A stretch of 13,541 nt of DNA, from NCBI GenBank assembly GCA_021442965.1, contig JABUUX010000316.1:1-13541 (forward strand), given 5' to 3'. Source of the stretch: Treponema sp. GTDB taxonomy: Bacteria > Spirochaetota > Spirochaetia > Treponematales > Treponemataceae. Below are positions 1 through 7,018 of the stretch, in pieces. Numbering within the stretch: the first letter of the stretch is position 1; each line of letters opens with the position of its first letter. The notes below the pieces were generated by a model that was not told the DNA's origin, did not search any database, and saw only the letters and a program-made list of their open reading frames with translations. Made by a program: the position numbers and the translations under genes.

Positions 1-92
1 GTATTAAATATATAGAAGAAATTCAAATAAAAATGACAATTTTTAGAAAAATGTCAGAAAAAATTTGATATAAATTTTTAGAATTCAGACGA
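1..92. other. A/T-rich intergenic edge, no gene called
   Basis: Very A/T-rich stretch between the window edge and the stop codon of the shikimate kinase gene. A plus-strand frame is open from base 3 to a TGA at 66-68, about 21 codons. It could be the tail of an upstream gene, but a frame this short is expected by chance at this composition, so it is not called. The only structure seen is the inverted repeat at 59-79. Confidence 0.4.
59..79 (-). terminator. weak A/T-only hairpin downstream of aroK
   Basis: AAAAATTT (59-66) and AAATTTTT (72-79) form a perfect 8-bp stem around a GATAT loop, 14 bases beyond the aroK stop. It is symmetric and could act on either strand. With no GC pairs the stem is weak, so the terminator role is only inferred from position. 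Confidence 0.25.
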
Positions 93-659
93 CTAATTTA
101 ATTTTTCTATGAGTCTTTGAAGATTTTCTTCAATTGGAGCATTTTGCAGTTCAACAATAATATCGCAGGAGGAAGTATAAATCTTTGCCCGCTCCTGAAA
201 TTTTTTTATGAGTAAGGAACGGATTTCTTCAAGGCTTTGAGGATTTTTTTCTTTTATGAAAGCAGGAACTCCTGTAAAGCATCCTTTTTCATCAATTCCA
301 ATTTTTCTTAAAATTCTTTCTGCAGAAAGAGTCAAATCATTTTTTAGAAACACAAAAACGTCAGCAGAGCGAAGGTGCATCATTGCTTGAGGATTTTCAC
401 AAATACCGCCTCCAGTTGCAGTAACTATTTTTTTAGTCTTGAACATTTCTGCAATCTGAAGACAGGCTTTTTCTTCTTCATATTTAAAAGCTTCTGAACC
501 CCTTAAATTGTACAGCTTGCGTACAGACATTTTGCAGTTCTTTTCAATCAGTTCGTCAGTGTCAAAAAAATCATACCCTAGATTTTGAGCAAGTCTTTTT
601 CCTAAAGTGGATTTTCCAGAATGCTTGAGACCTAAAATAACAATAGATTTGTACAACAT
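93..659 (-). CDS. aroK: Shikimate kinase
   Basis: Phosphorylates shikimate with ATP to give shikimate-3-phosphate, the fifth step of the chorismate pathway, in the cytoplasm. The 188-residue product has the usual length. Walker A is at residues 10-18 (GLKHSGKST), the substrate-binding DTD at 33-35, the RGSE motif at 53-56 and the glycine triplet ATGGG at 81-85. A C-terminal RAKIY segment (157-161) matches the adenine-side region of the family. The LID region around 126-140 reads GCFTGVPAFIKEKNP, without the usual RPLL arginine, so the lid chemistry may differ. The start at 659 puts Walker A at the typical distance from the N terminus but has no Shine-Dalgarno sequence; two overlapping TATAAT boxes lie just upstream. 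It diverges from the PrsW-like gene. The identification as a shikimate-kinase-family protein is firm. Confidence 0.93.
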   Translation of the reverse strand: MLYKSIVILGLKHSGKSTLGKRLAQNLGYDFFDTDELIEKNCKMSVRKLYNLRGSEAFKYEEEKACLQIAEMFKTKKIVTATGGGICENPQAMMHLRSADVFVFLKNDLTLSAERILRKIGIDEKGCFTGVPAFIKEKNPQSLEEIRSLLIKKFQERAKIYTSSCDIIVELQNAPIEENLQRLIEKLN

Positions 660-667
660 AATGTAAA

Positions 668-696
668 ATTATAGCAAAATTATATTTAATTGCGAA
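668..696 (-). promoter_or_regulatory. Candidate aroK promoter, nearly leaderless
   Basis: On the minus strand TATAAT (668-673) is preceded by TTCGCA (691-696) with a 17-nt spacer; the -35 matches the consensus at 4 of 6. A second TATAAT lies at 679-684 without a good -35. Transcription from the first would begin about 2 nt before the aroK ATG, which fits the absence of a ribosome site. TATAAT boxes occur by chance in such A/T-rich DNA, so this is tentative. Confidence 0.35.
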
Positions 697-724
697 TAAA
701 TATTTTTTAAGGTATTCTTCAAGT

Positions 725-1396
725 ATGAATTTGATTCTTCCAATAGCATTATGTTTTATACCCGTTGTTATTTGTTTTTTTATATTTACTTTTTGTTTTA
801 AACTTAAAATTCTTCATCAACTGGTTGCGCTGGTACTGGCATTAATATGTGTTCTTCCAATTTCTGTTGTTCAGTATTTTTTGGGTATGGTTCCTTTTTT
901 TCACAGCAATAAATTGATTTTAATTCTTGTTAAATCTATTTTGCTTTACGGACTGGTTGAAGAAGGAATGAAGTTTGGATTTTGCAATGTTCTTCCGTCA
1001 AAAAATCTTTCATTAAGAAATTTTTTATTCCTTTCTTTTTTTATGGGAATGAGTCTTGGTTGCTTTGAGTCTGTTATTTATTTTTTAGATAATATTCAAA
1101 AAGTTTCGGGTGGTATTGGAGAAAGCGAAATAATTTATCCTGTTCTTTTTACCAGAATGATTACAGCGGATTTAATTCATGCAGCTTGTGCGGGACTTTT
1201 AGGGATTTTTATTTTTGAAGCAAGAGAAAAAAACTATCATATTCTTCTTTTAATTATGCCGGTTGTCATTCATGGAGTTTATGACTTTTTTGCGTGCTGG
1301 AATTCGTGGCTAAAATTCTTTTCTATTGCGGTTATGCTTTATGCTTTAATTGAATGTCGGGTGCGTTATTCAATGTACAATATTGAAGAAAAGTAA
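725..1396 (+). CDS. PrsW-family intramembrane protease
   Basis: Polytopic inner-membrane protein of 223 residues with seven or eight predicted hydrophobic segments. The four family motifs sit in or next to membrane helices and in the expected order: EExxK at 79-83 (EEGMK), F114-E115, H152 in a helix (IHAACAG), and HxxxD at 183-187 (HGVYD). PrsW of Bacillus subtilis makes the site-1 cut in an anti-sigma factor, and related CPBP/Abi proteins cut prenylated or other membrane substrates. The substrate here is unknown and no anti-sigma gene is adjacent. The start has only a weak AAGG 12 nt upstream. Its own short upstream region is shared with the divergent aroK. Family assignment is good; a sigma-regulating role is not shown. 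Confidence 0.82.
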   Translation: MNLILPIALCFIPVVICFFIFTFCFKLKILHQLVALVLALICVLPISVVQYFLGMVPFFHSNKLILILVKSILLYGLVEEGMKFGFCNVLPSKNLSLRNFLFLSFFMGMSLGCFESVIYFLDNIQKVSGGIGESEIIYPVLFTRMITADLIHAACAGLLGIFIFEAREKNYHILLLIMPVVIHGVYDFFACWNSWLKFFSIAVMLYALIECRVRYSMYNIEEK

Positions 1397-1397
1397 T

Positions 1398-1438
1398 AAT
1401 ATTTTATTATCAAATTTCAAATCACTACATAAAATATT
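1398..1438. repeat. 10-bp A/T inverted repeat between genes
   Basis: AATATTTTAT (1398-1407) is the exact reverse complement of ATAAAATATT (1429-1438), separated by 21 nt, between the PrsW-like gene and the acyltransferase gene. It may be a weak terminator-like structure or a protein-binding site. It contains no GC pairs and no T-run follows, so its role is unclear. Confidence 0.3.
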
Positions 1439-1450
1439 CAGAGGATAAAT

Positions 1451-2353
1451 ATGGGAAATACTTTACTTGAAAAGTACGGACCTTTGTTCAAAGAAATGCT
1501 TGCCCAGTCTAAGGCTGCTGCAAAAATTGATGAAACAAAGGTTTATGAAGAAGCAAATCCAAATACTAAAAAGTATATGGACAAACTTTTGGATGAAAAT
1601 CTTCGTGCAGATTCAGGTCTAAAAAATCCGGAAGCATTTAAAGCTTTTTATGAAGCTGTAGTAAAAGAAGGAAAGACAGGTCTTATCCTTATGGAGCATT
1701 ATACAAATCTGGATTTACCGGAAATTGTGTACCTTTTGGACAAACATGGAGAAGACTGGTCAAAGGATTTTTCTAAGAGAATTGTTGCTGTTGCGGGAAT
1801 GAAACTTAATGAAGAAAATCCTGCAGTGCGTGCCTTTGCAGAAGGATTTACACGTGTTGTAATCTATCCTACCCGCAGTTTGGACGCAGTAAATGCAAAG
1901 CAGATTTCTGAAGAAGAAAAAGCGGAAGAAGAAAAAAGAGCACGCAAAATCAATTTTGCCGCTATGCGTGCAATGGATGAATGTAAAAAGCGCGGTCAGG
2001 TTATTCTGGTTTTTCCAAGCGGAACTCGTTACAGACCTGGTTGCCCTGAAACAAAAAAAGGACTTAGAGAAATTGACAGCTACCTGCGCCTGTTTGATGT
2101 AATGATTCTTGTAGCAAAGAACGGTCAGTGTTTAAGAATTGATATGAATAAACCGGGCGACATGCTTGCTGATACTGTTGAACAGGATACAATTACACTT
2201 ACTGCAAGCCCTTTAATTGAATGTAAAAAGTTCAGACAGGAAATTTTGGATGCACTTCCACCTGATACTCCGGATCCAAAACAAAAAACTGTAGACCGCT
2301 GTATGGAAATTCTTGAAGAAATGCATGAAAACGAAGAAAAAAACAGAAAATAA
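1451..2353 (+). CDS. Glycerol-3-phosphate / lysophosphatidate acyltransferase (PlsC-fold)
   Basis: Predicted soluble or membrane-associated acyltransferase of 300 residues in phospholipid synthesis. The catalytic HX4D motif is at 83-88 (HYTNLD) and the glycerophosphate-binding block reads FPSGTRYRP at 188-196. The PSG-R-RP form, the roughly 105-residue gap between the two motifs, the long N-terminal helical region and the lack of a membrane segment resemble the chloroplast-type glycerol-3-phosphate 1-acyltransferase more than the ordinary PlsC, which has FPEGTR and a shorter spacing. Acylation of the sn-1 position is therefore the likelier reaction, but sn-2 activity cannot be excluded. Residues 153-166 are rich in E and K and may form a charged helix. 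The start is supported by AGAGGA 5 nt upstream. It begins a compact five-gene run. Confidence 0.85.
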   Translation: MGNTLLEKYGPLFKEMLAQSKAAAKIDETKVYEEANPNTKKYMDKLLDENLRADSGLKNPEAFKAFYEAVVKEGKTGLILMEHYTNLDLPEIVYLLDKHGEDWSKDFSKRIVAVAGMKLNEENPAVRAFAEGFTRVVIYPTRSLDAVNAKQISEEEKAEEEKRARKINFAAMRAMDECKKRGQVILVFPSGTRYRPGCPETKKGLREIDSYLRLFDVMILVAKNGQCLRIDMNKPGDMLADTVEQDTITLTASPLIECKKFRQEILDALPPDTPDPKQKTVDRCMEILEEMHENEEKNRK

Positions 2354-2370
2354 AAATGGAGAATTTCAAA

Positions 2371-3078
2371 ATGGTAAAACTTTCAGATGAACTTAAATCT
2401 ACTTCATATCCTGGACGCGGTATTGTAATTGGACTTTCGGAAGATGGAAAAAAAGCTGTAACTGCATATTTTATTATGGGGCGCAGCGTAAACAGTCGTA
2501 ATCGTATTTTTGTTGAAGATGGAGAAGGACTTAGAACACAGGCTTTTGATGAATCAAAAATGGTAGATCCTCACCTGATTATTTACTGGCCGGTACGCGT
2601 GCTTGGAAACAAAACAATTGTAACAAACGGTGACCAAACAGACACAATCAATGACGGAATGAAGGCGGGAAAGACTTTTGAAGAATCTTTACGAAGCCGT
2701 GAGTTTGAAGATGATGCACCAAACTTTACACCGCGTATTTCTGGAATTATTGAAAGAGAAAACGGAAAGTACTCTTACCAGATGTCTATTCTGAAAAGTG
2801 ATGATGGAGACGGAGACAGATGTTTCCGCTACACATACGCTTACGAAAATCCTGCAGCAGGGGTGGGGCATTTTATTCACACTTATATGGGAGACGGAAA
2901 TCCTCTTCCAAGTTATAAGGGAGAACCTACAAAAGTTAGCATTTCAGGAAACATTGACGAGTTTACAAATCTTGTTTGGGATAACTTGAATGCCGAAAAT
3001 AAGGTTTCTCTTTTTGTCCGCTACATAGATATTGAAAGCGGAAAATATGAAACACGTGTAATTAATAAAAATAAATAA
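2371..3078 (+). CDS. purO: IMP cyclohydrolase, archaeal PurO type
   Basis: Closes the ring of FAICAR to IMP, the last step of de novo purine synthesis. Most bacteria use the C-terminal half of PurH; this gene encodes the unrelated stand-alone archaeal-type enzyme, also known from some clostridia and spirochaetes. The 235-residue product carries YPGRG at 13-17, FIMGRS at 34-39, SRNR at 42-45, NGDQTD at 86-91, DDAPNFTPRI at 114-123 and GVGHFIHTY at 164-172, all typical of the family. An in-frame ATG at 2356 lacks a ribosome site. The ATG at 2371 has GGAG at 2358-2361, 9 nt upstream, and is preferred, giving a 17-nt gap after the acyltransferase stop. The partner AICAR transformylase gene is not in this window. 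Confidence 0.9.
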   Translation: MVKLSDELKSTSYPGRGIVIGLSEDGKKAVTAYFIMGRSVNSRNRIFVEDGEGLRTQAFDESKMVDPHLIIYWPVRVLGNKTIVTNGDQTDTINDGMKAGKTFEESLRSREFEDDAPNFTPRISGIIERENGKYSYQMSILKSDDGDGDRCFRYTYAYENPAAGVGHFIHTYMGDGNPLPSYKGEPTKVSISGNIDEFTNLVWDNLNAENKVSLFVRYIDIESGKYETRVINKNK

Positions 3079-3102
3079 AGCTAAAATCTATTTGGGGAAT
3101 AA

Positions 3103-4167
3103 ATGAAAACCGGCGGTTTTAAAAACTGGAAAATACTTTTGATTTTTCTCATTTTAATAACAGTGCCGGTTTTTATTTTGTCTTCTTGTAAAAAAAGTTA
3201 TGATGAGTTTTGCCTTCGTGCAGACGAGTGTCTTTTGGAAATGAATTTTCAGGGAACTGTACTTGTAGCAAAAGGGAAAAAACTAATTTTTGAAAAAGCT
3301 TACGGGCTGGCGGATGAAAAAGCAAAACATGCTGAGTTTCTGACTGTTGATTCGGTTTATGAAGCAGGTTCGCTTACAAAACAAATGACTGCCGCCTGTA
3401 TTATGCAGCAGGTAGAAAAAAATAATCTTTCACTTGAAGATTCTTTGGATAAGTTTTTCCCCGATTTTGTAAATGGAAAAGAAATAACAATTCGTATGCT
3501 TTTGAATATGAGATCTGGACTTGTAGATCACATAAATGCTCCGGATGAGTTTTATTCTGCAAAAAAATATCGTACGCTTATCAAGCGTGAAAAAGAAGGA
3601 AAAGCCGTAGACCGTGATTTTGTTCTGGAAAGTTTTTACACGGCACCTATGCTTACAAAGCCGGACTCAACATATTTTTACTGCAACACAAACTATTATC
3701 TTCTTGCAAGAATTCTGGAACAGGTTTCAGGGGAATCTTATGAAGATTACATGGAAAATAATATTTTTAAAAAAGCCGGAATGACATCGGCAAATCTAAA
3801 GTTTCAGGGAACAAGTGCTAAAGGGTATTACAAAGGTCTGTATACCAGTATTCCAAAAAATGTTTCTTTGGGGTGTGGAGATGTAAATGCTTCGGTACAC
3901 GATATTTGGGCTTGGAATAATGCGTTTGCCGCTGGAAAAATAGTAAATAAAGAATCTTTAAAACAGATGACAGACTCTGATTCCTATGGTTTTGGTGTAT
4001 ATTGTACAGACAAAAGCATTATGCACAGCGGGTCTACCAATGTTTTTAATTCTTATGATGAATATTTTCTAAAAGAAAAGATTTCTATTATCGTTTTGTG
4101 TAACAAACCGCAAACTTCCCAGAATGCTACAATTGTTGCAGGAAAATTAAAAAAACTATTATTTTAG
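3103..4167 (+). CDS. Serine beta-lactamase-fold hydrolase, lipoprotein
   Basis: Class C beta-lactamase / D,D-peptidase-family protein of 354 residues, predicted to be exported and lipid-anchored: a basic N terminus, a hydrophobic stretch at 11-26 and a lipobox ending ILSSC with Cys29. The three active-site elements are present: SxxK as SLTK at 90-93, YxN as YCN at 193-195 and HSG at 308-310 in place of KTG. The HSG form is common in the esterase and peptidase branch rather than in true beta-lactamases, so antibiotic hydrolysis is not implied. Peptidoglycan, peptide or ester substrates are possible. The start has GGGGAA 3 nt upstream, and the gene lies 24 nt after purO. It is followed by the SpoIIE receptor gene, which is also tied to the cell surface. 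Confidence 0.88.
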   Translation: MKTGGFKNWKILLIFLILITVPVFILSSCKKSYDEFCLRADECLLEMNFQGTVLVAKGKKLIFEKAYGLADEKAKHAEFLTVDSVYEAGSLTKQMTAACIMQQVEKNNLSLEDSLDKFFPDFVNGKEITIRMLLNMRSGLVDHINAPDEFYSAKKYRTLIKREKEGKAVDRDFVLESFYTAPMLTKPDSTYFYCNTNYYLLARILEQVSGESYEDYMENNIFKKAGMTSANLKFQGTSAKGYYKGLYTSIPKNVSLGCGDVNASVHDIWAWNNAFAAGKIVNKESLKQMTDSDSYGFGVYCTDKSIMHSGSTNVFNSYDEYFLKEKISIIVLCNKPQTSQNATIVAGKLKKLLF

Positions 4168-4218
4168 TTGAGGTGTTTATCCTTTCAAAACATTACAAAT
4201 AAAGATATAATTTTTATT

Positions 4219-6291
4219 ATGCGAAGAATGAAACGCATTTCAGTATTATTTTTTTTACTCAGTCTAATATTATTGATGTCTTCCTGTGATAGCAGGACTA
4301 ATCCAAAATCAAAACGTGTATTACTTAAAAAATGGTCTTACTCTTTGGACAACAGAGAATTTGTTGAACTGCCGGAAAAACCTTTAGGAAGTTTGTATAG
4401 AAAAGTTCCGGGCAATAAGGGCTTGATTTATTTGAGATCTGAATTTGACCTTCCTATGGAACTGATGATTTCGGATGCCGGTCTTGCATTAGGAAAAATT
4501 GAAATTGCCTCTAAGATTTATATTAATTCAAAACCTGTTGGCGAAACAGGAAATTTTCCTCCTAACGAATTTAGCGGAGGTCAGGCTTATACGAATATAA
4601 GAATCACTCCTGACCTTTTAAGATATGACGAAAAAAATGAAATTGTTATTCTTCTTTATGTAAACGGAACGGGTGGTATTAGCGATACTCCATTTATAAG
4701 CACTTATGAAGATACAACTTTGTTTACGAATCGCATGACTTTTTTGTATTCAAAGCTGAATATGATTATTTCTTTCTGTATGGTTTTTTTGAGTATCTGC
4801 TATTTTATGATTTTTACTGCACATAAAGAAGATACTGAATACAGAGATTATGCACTGATGAATTTCTGGACTGCGTTTTATTTAGTTCCAATGTGGATTG
4901 CAGAAATGCCACAGTTAAGTGGTTTTTTTGATTTACTGTGGTGGAAAAAAACTTTTGAAGGTTTGGTGGCATTCTTTACAGCACATTGTGCATCGTCGTT
5001 TATTTTTTCATTTATGAAGGTTAAGCAGTCAAAGAGAATGCTCATAACACGGTGGGCAATTTTAGGTGGCGCTGTTACTTATATGCTGTTAATTCCAAAT
5101 CTTGTAATTTACAGCAAAATGAAATTTCTTTTTTACGCTTCACTTATGGCACAGTTGGGACCGGCCGTTTTGGTGCTGATTCGTTTGCTTAGAGCAAAGA
5201 AAAGAAAAATTTTAGGGCTACTTGTAGGGTTTTGTCCGGTTATCATTTTCATTTGTGTAGACATTGTGATTAAGGGAATTGCAAAACTTGAAATGGTTCC
5301 TTTTATGACCGTTTACGGTTGGCAGCTAACGTCTATTAGTTTTATGGCTATTGTTACAAAGCGATATTCAGTAATTAGAAAAAGCTATGAGTATTTAAAT
5401 AACAATTTGGAACAGGAAGTAAAAGAAAGAACAGAAGAACTGACAAAAGCAAATGCAATCCTGGAAAAGCAGAATACTCAGGCAAAAAAAGATATGGAAC
5501 TGGCGGTAAATGTTCAGAAGAGTTTTTATCCTCAGGAATTAAATTTTAAAGGGTGGGATGTTGCTGTAAATTTTGAACCGCTTTCTGGTGTTTCCGGGGA
5601 CTTGTATGATTTTTATGTTCAGGAAGGGAAGCTGAAAGGGTTTGGTCTTTTTGATGTTTCCGGGCATGGTATATCTTCAGGGCTAATAACGATGCTTGCA
5701 AAAAATACAATAATGAAAAAATTTATTGAAACACTTCCTTTGAAATTATCAGATGCAATTTTAAAAATTAATTCAGAAATAATTAGAGAAAAAGGTGAAA
5801 TAGAAAATTATCTTACGGGCTGTCTTTTTAGAATGGATAAAAAAGATGAAGGAAAATTGGAATTTGTAAATTGTGGAGGCCCGCATCCAATTTTTAAGAG
5901 CATAAAAAAGAAGTCCTGTGTTTTACTCACTCCAAATAAAGATAAACCGCAATATGGTATGCTTGGAGTAAAAGGTTTGGATGTAAATTTTCAGACAATT
6001 AAACAGGCTGTAAAAACAGGAGATTTTTTTGTTCTTTACACAGACGGTCTTACTGAAGCTGAAAATGTTAAAGGTGAAGCATTTGGAAAAGACAGACTTA
6101 TAGAAGCCGTTAATGCTGCATCAGGTTCAGCACAGGAAATTATTGATTCCGTAATGGAAGACTTTAAAGATTTTATTGGACCGAATGAACTGGAAGATGA
6201 TATTAGTGTGGTAGTTTTAAAGAAAGTTGAAGAAAATCAGTTTGAAGAAAATGATGATTTTGGAAAACTGGAAGTTCTGGAAGCTTTGTAA
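4219..6291 (+). CDS. 7TM-DISM receptor with SpoIIE-type PP2C phosphatase
   Basis: Membrane signalling protein of 690 residues from this start. It has a basic N terminus and a lipobox LLMSSC with Cys23, then an extracytoplasmic beta-sandwich (about 35-170) like the DISMED2/galactose-binding sensor fold. Seven hydrophobic segments lie between about 180 and 380, followed by a coiled coil at about 388-432 and a PP2C/SpoIIE domain to the end. The metal-binding residues are intact: SGDLYD at 459-464, DVSGHG at 479-484, TDG with D609, and DD at 660-661. Such phosphatases usually dephosphorylate an anti-sigma antagonist (STAS protein) in partner switching; no STAS or anti-sigma gene is nearby. The frame is open upstream to a TTG at 4168, but the ATG at 4219 or 4228 gives a proper signal peptide. 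No clear ribosome site is seen. Confidence 0.9.
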   Translation: MRRMKRISVLFFLLSLILLMSSCDSRTNPKSKRVLLKKWSYSLDNREFVELPEKPLGSLYRKVPGNKGLIYLRSEFDLPMELMISDAGLALGKIEIASKIYINSKPVGETGNFPPNEFSGGQAYTNIRITPDLLRYDEKNEIVILLYVNGTGGISDTPFISTYEDTTLFTNRMTFLYSKLNMIISFCMVFLSICYFMIFTAHKEDTEYRDYALMNFWTAFYLVPMWIAEMPQLSGFFDLLWWKKTFEGLVAFFTAHCASSFIFSFMKVKQSKRMLITRWAILGGAVTYMLLIPNLVIYSKMKFLFYASLMAQLGPAVLVLIRLLRAKKRKILGLLVGFCPVIIFICVDIVIKGIAKLEMVPFMTVYGWQLTSISFMAIVTKRYSVIRKSYEYLNNNLEQEVKERTEELTKANAILEKQNTQAKKDMELAVNVQKSFYPQELNFKGWDVAVNFEPLSGVSGDLYDFYVQEGKLKGFGLFDVSGHGISSGLITMLAKNTIMKKFIETLPLKLSDAILKINSEIIREKGEIENYLTGCLFRMDKKDEGKLEFVNCGGPHPIFKSIKKKSCVLLTPNKDKPQYGMLGVKGLDVNFQTIKQAVKTGDFFVLYTDGLTEAENVKGEAFGKDRLIEAVNAASGSAQEIIDSVMEDFKDFIGPNELEDDISVVVLKKVEENQFEENDDFGKLEVLEAL

Positions 6292-6318
6292 AACGCTTTA
6301 AGAAAAGTGGAAAGAAAA

Positions 6319-6936
6319 ATGAATAAAGAAAATAAAAAGTTAGAAAGTCCTAAAGAAAAAAAGAATTCTGGAAAAAGGTTACCTTCAAGGCGATTAATAA
6401 AGTTTTTTGTATATGCATTTGTTCTTCTTATTCTTTTGGGAGCTGGTTATTACGGAGCAAAAAAACTGTCAAAAATAAATCTTGAAAAGAAGAGTGCTAT
6501 GGTTGCCAGGTCTTTAGAAGATTGCAGCGAACTGGTAACAATGAAGTATAGATATTCTGATATTGTTTCAATAAAAAAAGGTAATGCATTTTCTAAAAGC
6601 TATTCAATCGTCCGATATTCTGGAATTATAAGAGCCGGGATAAGGAGTGTAGATTTTATAGAATTTAAAGTGTCTGGAAAAGTTCTGGAAGTAATTCTGC
6701 CTGAAGTGGAAATTTTAGGAAATGAATTTTCAAGTTTAGATGTATTTGATGAGCAGAAGAGTATTTTTATTCCTATCTCTACTCAGGAAATTTTTGATGA
6801 ACTGGAAGAATCCAGAAAAGCAGCTGAACAGCAGGCAGTGGAAGAAGGTTTGATGGCAGAAACAAGGCTGCACACAGAACGTGTTATTAAAGCAGTTATG
6901 ATGAGCGCCGGTTTTGATAATGTAATTTTTTATTAA
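6319..6936 (+). CDS. DUF4230 membrane-anchored protein
   Basis: Protein of 205 residues with a highly basic, lysine-rich N terminus, one transmembrane segment at about 28-46, and an extracytoplasmic domain matching DUF4230: a LVTMKYRYSDI strand pair, a VLEVILPEVEIL segment and a helical tail rich in E and A with the GLMAETRLHTERVIKAVM pattern ending in GFDNVIFY. The function of the family is unknown. The frame extends to a GTG at 6307, but the ATG at 6319 has GGAAAG 4 nt upstream and is preferred. It follows the SpoIIE receptor by 27 nt and is probably co-transcribed with it, so a role in the same envelope signalling or maintenance process is a reasonable inference only. Confidence 0.78.
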   Translation: MNKENKKLESPKEKKNSGKRLPSRRLIKFFVYAFVLLILLGAGYYGAKKLSKINLEKKSAMVARSLEDCSELVTMKYRYSDIVSIKKGNAFSKSYSIVRYSGIIRAGIRSVDFIEFKVSGKVLEVILPEVEILGNEFSSLDVFDEQKSIFIPISTQEIFDELEESRKAAEQQAVEEGLMAETRLHTERVIKAVMMSAGFDNVIFY

Positions 6937-6940
6937 AAGC

Positions 6941-6976
6941 GAATAAAAGCGTTGAAATAACAATTTATTCTTTTTT
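6941..6976 (+). terminator. Weak hairpin plus T-run after the DUF4230 gene
   Basis: GAATAAA (6941-6947) pairs with TTTATTC (6964-6970) around a 16-nt loop, and TTTTTT follows directly. The position 4 nt past the stop and the T-run suit a terminator, but the stem has one GC pair and would be weak. Confidence 0.35.
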
Positions 6977-6983
6977 GTTTATA

Positions 6984-7012
6984 TTGACCAAAAAAATCAT
7001 GATTCATATAAT
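6984..7012 (+). promoter_or_regulatory. Strong sigma-70 promoter for the small ORF and mgtE
   Basis: TTGACC (6984-6989), exactly 17 nt, then TATAAT (7007-7012): 11 of 12 consensus positions with optimal spacing. It is the best promoter match I noticed in the window. The predicted start of transcription is near 7019, leaving a leader of about 64 nt before the 27-codon ORF and about 233 nt before the mgtE-like gene. Confidence 0.75.
6995..7004. promoter_or_regulatory. Palindrome in promoter spacer, possible operator
   Basis: AATCATGATT is a perfect 10-bp palindrome lying inside the spacer of the promoter at 6984-7012. A dimeric repressor bound here would block RNA polymerase. The position is suggestive; the binding protein is unknown and chance cannot be excluded. 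Confidence 0.25.
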
Positions 7013-7018
7013 GCAAAA

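Noticed and set aside
1407..1435. TTATCA-N17-TAAAAT as promoter for the acyltransferase gene
   Set aside because: Transcription would start inside the Shine-Dalgarno sequence at 1440-1445, removing it, and the matches are modest.
3103..4167. Antibiotic-resistance beta-lactamase
   Set aside because: The third motif is HSG rather than KTG and the protein is a lipoprotein in an envelope gene run, more like an esterase or peptidase of the same fold.
4168..4218. Upstream TTG start for the SpoIIE receptor
   Set aside because: It would put 17 polar residues before the signal peptide and would abut the previous stop; the ATG at 4219 gives a normal lipoprotein signal.
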